Positions 5,817 through 6,431 of a stretch of DNA of 6,431 nucleotides are shown here, piece after piece (the stretch's first letter is position 1; each line of letters starts with the position of its first letter). A model generated the notes under the pieces. The model was not told the DNA's origin. It made no database searches and saw nothing but the letters and a program-made list of their open reading frames with translations. The stretch lies in the NCBI GenBank assembly GCA_030044075.1, contig JASHWM010000028.1:1-6431 (forward strand). The letters are read 5' to 3'. A program made the position numbers and the translations under genes. Source of the stretch: Candidatus Rhabdochlamydia sp. GTDB lineage: Bacteria > Chlamydiota > Chlamydiia > Chlamydiales > Rhabdochlamydiaceae.

Positions 5817-6431
5817 GGCACAAAAGAGGGTTTTTCGGGAAGTAAAGTGGAAGGTTTTGCTTTTTCCCAATCTTTGGCGAACCGGTCGATGCTCAAAAGG
5901 GTCTGAGAATGGTCGGAGGTAAACTCTTTAAAGACGTTGGCATTCAAGGTTGCCGAATGAACGCCCATATCGATGCATTGCCTGACCTGTTCGGAAGAGC
6001 GAAGGGACGCGGCAAGAAGCTTTGTTGAGAATTGGTACATCGAGATGACCTTCATCATTTCTCCAAGGACATTTTGGGCATCTTCGCCAAAATCATTCAG
6101 CCTGGAATAGTAGATCGCGACGTAAGAGGCGCCCGCTTTGCAGGCGAGCAAGACCTGGTTTAAATGAAATGCGCATGTGGCCATTACGGGGATCTTCTGT
6201 AGCTTCAGCTCATGGATTGCCTTTAACCCTTCTATGGTAAGCGGGATTTTTACGATAATGCGGGAGGAGAAGTCATAGAGCTTTTTTGCCTGTTTGACCA
6301 TCAGATCAGCCTCATAGGTCGTCACCTGTGCCGTTACCGGTCCCAGCTGAGCTTCAAGGATATCTTGAAGGGCCTTTTCTAAAGATTTTTCAGATTTTGT
6401 GATGATGGAAGGGTTTGTTGTGACCCCGTGC
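5798..6431 (-). CDS. fsa: Fructose-6-phosphate aldolase / TalC-type transaldolase family protein (5' end cut by window edge)
   Basis: The frame stays open to the right edge, giving 210 residues; about 20-25 N-terminal residues are missing by comparison with the family. It is a class I Schiff-base aldolase with a TIM-barrel fold. In window numbering the visible landmarks are GVTTNPS (2-8), VKIPLT with the Schiff-base Lys61, MATCAF with a Thr matching Thr109 of E. coli FSA, YVAIYYSRLND matching Tyr131/Arg134, and LAASLR matching Ser166. The catalytic N-terminal Asp lies outside the window. Gln35 in TAQV corresponds to FSA Gln59, where transaldolases have Glu, favouring reversible fructose-6-phosphate cleavage to dihydroxyacetone and glyceraldehyde-3-phosphate over transaldolase activity. 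A roughly 20-residue Pro-rich tail (ending FVPQLPDL) extends the usual C-terminus. A GTG at 6325 is internal and not the start. Cytosolic sugar metabolism is expected. The last 19 bp overlap the convergent S10 gene. Confidence 0.85.
   Translation of the reverse strand, partial: HGVTTNPSIITKSEKSLEKALQDILEAQLGPVTAQVTTYEADLMVKQAKKLYDFSSRIIVKIPLTIEGLKAIHELKLQKIPVMATCAFHLNQVLLACKAGASYVAIYYSRLNDFGEDAQNVLGEMMKVISMYQFSTKLLAASLRSSEQVRQCIDMGVHSATLNANVFKEFTSDHSQTLLSIDRFAKDWEKAKPSTLLPEKPSFVPQLPDL

Noticed and set aside
5798..6325. Aldolase gene starting at the GTG at 6325.
   Set aside because: The frame continues upstream through GVTTNPS and TAQV, conserved parts of the active site, so this GTG is internal and the real start is outside the window.

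Overview
The window holds four protein genes and looks like part of a bacterial chromosome. Gene density is high, intergenic DNA is clearly AT-rich, and the coding DNA has intermediate GC. No mobile element, RNA gene or CRISPR array was seen. The gene content suggests an intracellular or amoeba-associated bacterium, with environmental Chlamydiae or Legionellales as candidates: eukaryote-like PPR-Smr repeat proteins with Ser/Pro-rich N-termini, and a secreted S10 carboxypeptidase. This taxonomic reading is inference with low confidence.

Left part (1-4009, minus strand): two tandem paralogous genes. The upstream gene (557-4009) is complete and encodes 1150 residues: a disordered leader, a helical N-terminal region, a long array of PPR-type helical hairpins organised as 81-83-residue double repeats, and a C-terminal Smr domain. 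This is the PPR-Smr layout known mainly from plant organelle RNA proteins. The second gene (1-411) is cut by the left edge. Its first 137 residues match the N-terminal region of the first protein at roughly half of the aligned positions, so it is almost certainly a second member of the family. The 145-bp gap between them is AT-rich and contains short dyads and a possible -10 box.

Middle (4010-4259): a 250-bp divergent intergenic region with a good sigma70-like promoter for the large PPR-Smr gene, a weaker candidate for the rightward gene, and a cluster of short inverted repeats.

Right part: 4260-5816 (+) encodes an exported serine carboxypeptidase of family S10 with all catalytic residues recognisable. 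Its 3' end overlaps by 19 bp the 3' end of a convergent gene (5798 to beyond the right edge, minus strand). That gene encodes a small class I aldolase of the TalC/FSA type, with the Gln that marks fructose-6-phosphate aldolases rather than transaldolases.

Nothing indicates that the four genes form one pathway. The remarkable element is the PPR-Smr tandem pair: a likely sequence-specific RNA-binding protein family, possibly exported to a host, built from an expanded PPR variant.
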